Shown: one piece after another, positions 22,117 through 22,527 of the stretch | How positions within the stretch are numbered: position 1 is the first letter of the stretch | How the letters are laid out: each line of letters opens with the position of its first letter | DNA from: RBG-16-64-43 sp035288225 | Lineage (GTDB): Bacteria; Chloroflexota; Anaerolineae; Anaerolineales; RBG-16-64-43 | NCBI GenBank assembly: GCA_035288225.1 | Contig: DATEAT010000105.1 | Coordinates: forward strand, 1-22,527 | Direction of reading: 5' to 3' | DNA length: 22,527 nt | Position numbers and translations under genes: made by a program | Notes under the pieces: generated by a model | Seen by the model: the letters and a program-made list of their open reading frames with translations, nothing else | Databases searched by the model: none | Told to the model about the DNA's origin: nothing

Positions 22117-22527
22117 ATGACCAACATCCGACACGTGGATCATCTTGCGATCGTTGTCGACGACCTCGACCGCGCTCTGGCCTTCTGGCGCGACGCTCTC
22201 GGTCTGACCCTCGAGAAGACGGAGACGCTCCCTGAGCAAAGGGCCGAAATTGCCTTCCTGCCGTTGGGTGGGTCGCAAATTGAGCTGGTTCGGCCGACGG
22301 ACTCCGAATCCGGCAGCGCACGCTTCCTGGCCAAGCGCGGGCCCGGGATGCATCATGTCTCGTTCGAGGTGACCGACCTGCCGGCCATGCTCCGCCAGCT
22401 CAAAGCTCGCGGCGTACGTTTGATCAACGAGCAGCCCGTCCCAGGAGCGGGCGGTTCCCGGGTGGCCTTCGTTCATCCCGAGAGCACCGGCGGCGTGCTG
22501 GTGGAATTGTGCCAGGCGGCAGAAGAG
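22117..22527 (+). CDS. mce: Methylmalonyl-CoA epimerase (cut by window end)
   Basis: The epimerase interconverts (S)- and (R)-methylmalonyl-CoA, joining the carboxylase to the mutase. All 137 codons to the window edge are open and begin MTNIRHVDHLAIVVDDL. The VOC-fold metal ligands are His9, Gln54 or Glu56, His79/80 in GMHHVSF and Glu130 in VLVELC; Glu40 in LPEQ is a likely catalytic acid/base. Family length is about 135-150, so little is missing. ATG 22117 has GAGGA (22105-22109) seven bases upstream; an in-frame ATG at 22099 lacks such a site. It is 47 bases after the mutase. A general VOC-family dioxygenase is the less likely alternative. Confidence 0.92.
   Translation, partial: MTNIRHVDHLAIVVDDLDRALAFWRDALGLTLEKTETLPEQRAEIAFLPLGGSQIELVRPTDSESGSARFLAKRGPGMHHVSFEVTDLPAMLRQLKARGVRLINEQPVPGAGGSRVAFVHPESTGGVLVELCQAAEE

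Noticed and set aside
21383..22321. Minus-strand open frame (312 codons) opposite the mutase and epimerase
   Set aside because: It runs antisense across two well-conserved genes and their gap; no motif supports it.

Overview
The window is about 22.5 kb of high-GC bacterial chromosome. It is densely packed, with several 4-nt stop/start overlaps (ATGA, GTGA) and GTG starts. The combination of an unsplit GatCAB, large GT39-type membrane glycosyltransferases, a TolB-like lipoprotein, GC-rich multi-hairpin intergenic repeats and a split propionyl-CoA carboxylase/methylmalonyl-CoA mutase set suggests a member of the Chloroflexota, perhaps Anaerolineae. That assignment is inference from gene style, not from a marker comparison. 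I see no insertion sequence, phage gene, CRISPR array or rRNA.

Layout. (1) 1-551, minus strand: an EF-Tu (tuf) 5' end preceded by tRNA-Thr(GGT), tRNA-Tyr(GTA) and tRNA-Thr(TGT), read from one strong extended -10 promoter. (2) 661-3569, plus: a HIT-family hydrolase overlapping a thiolase, then a three-hairpin intergenic repeat, then a 3-hydroxyacyl-CoA dehydrogenase. (3) 3632-5094, plus: a lone secreted beta-propeller lipoprotein with a palindrome at its putative promoter and a 38-nt perfect palindrome as terminator. (4) 10368-5104, minus: an operon gatC-gatA-glycosyltransferase-gatB-GNAT from a near-consensus promoter. (5) 10409-22527, plus: a long, closely spaced run of acyl-CoA dehydrogenase, GT39-like glycosyltransferase, MDR oxidoreductase, small membrane protein, carboxyltransferase, alpha/beta hydrolase, biotin carboxylase, biotin carrier protein, CYTH enzyme, methylmalonyl-CoA mutase catalytic subunit and methylmalonyl-CoA epimerase (cut by the window end).

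How the genes work together. The acyl-CoA dehydrogenase, 3-hydroxyacyl-CoA dehydrogenase and thiolase are three of the four beta-oxidation (or butyrate-type) steps; an enoyl-CoA hydratase is not present here. The carboxylase subunits, epimerase and mutase form the propionyl-CoA to succinyl-CoA route, and residues known to set substrate choice in the carboxyltransferase (Asp409) and mutase (Tyr83, Arg201) fit propionyl-CoA and methylmalonyl-CoA. The B12-binding mutase subunit and its G-protein chaperone are not seen and would be expected downstream. GatCAB with the tRNA/tuf block belongs to translation.

Most of the window is ordinary metabolism. The parts deserving a second look are the unexplained partners inside tight operons (a glycosyltransferase inside gatCAB; a hydrolase, a CYTH enzyme and a four-helix membrane protein inside the propionate operon), the competing hairpins in the tRNA spacer, the three-hairpin repeat and the operator-like palindrome before the lipoprotein.
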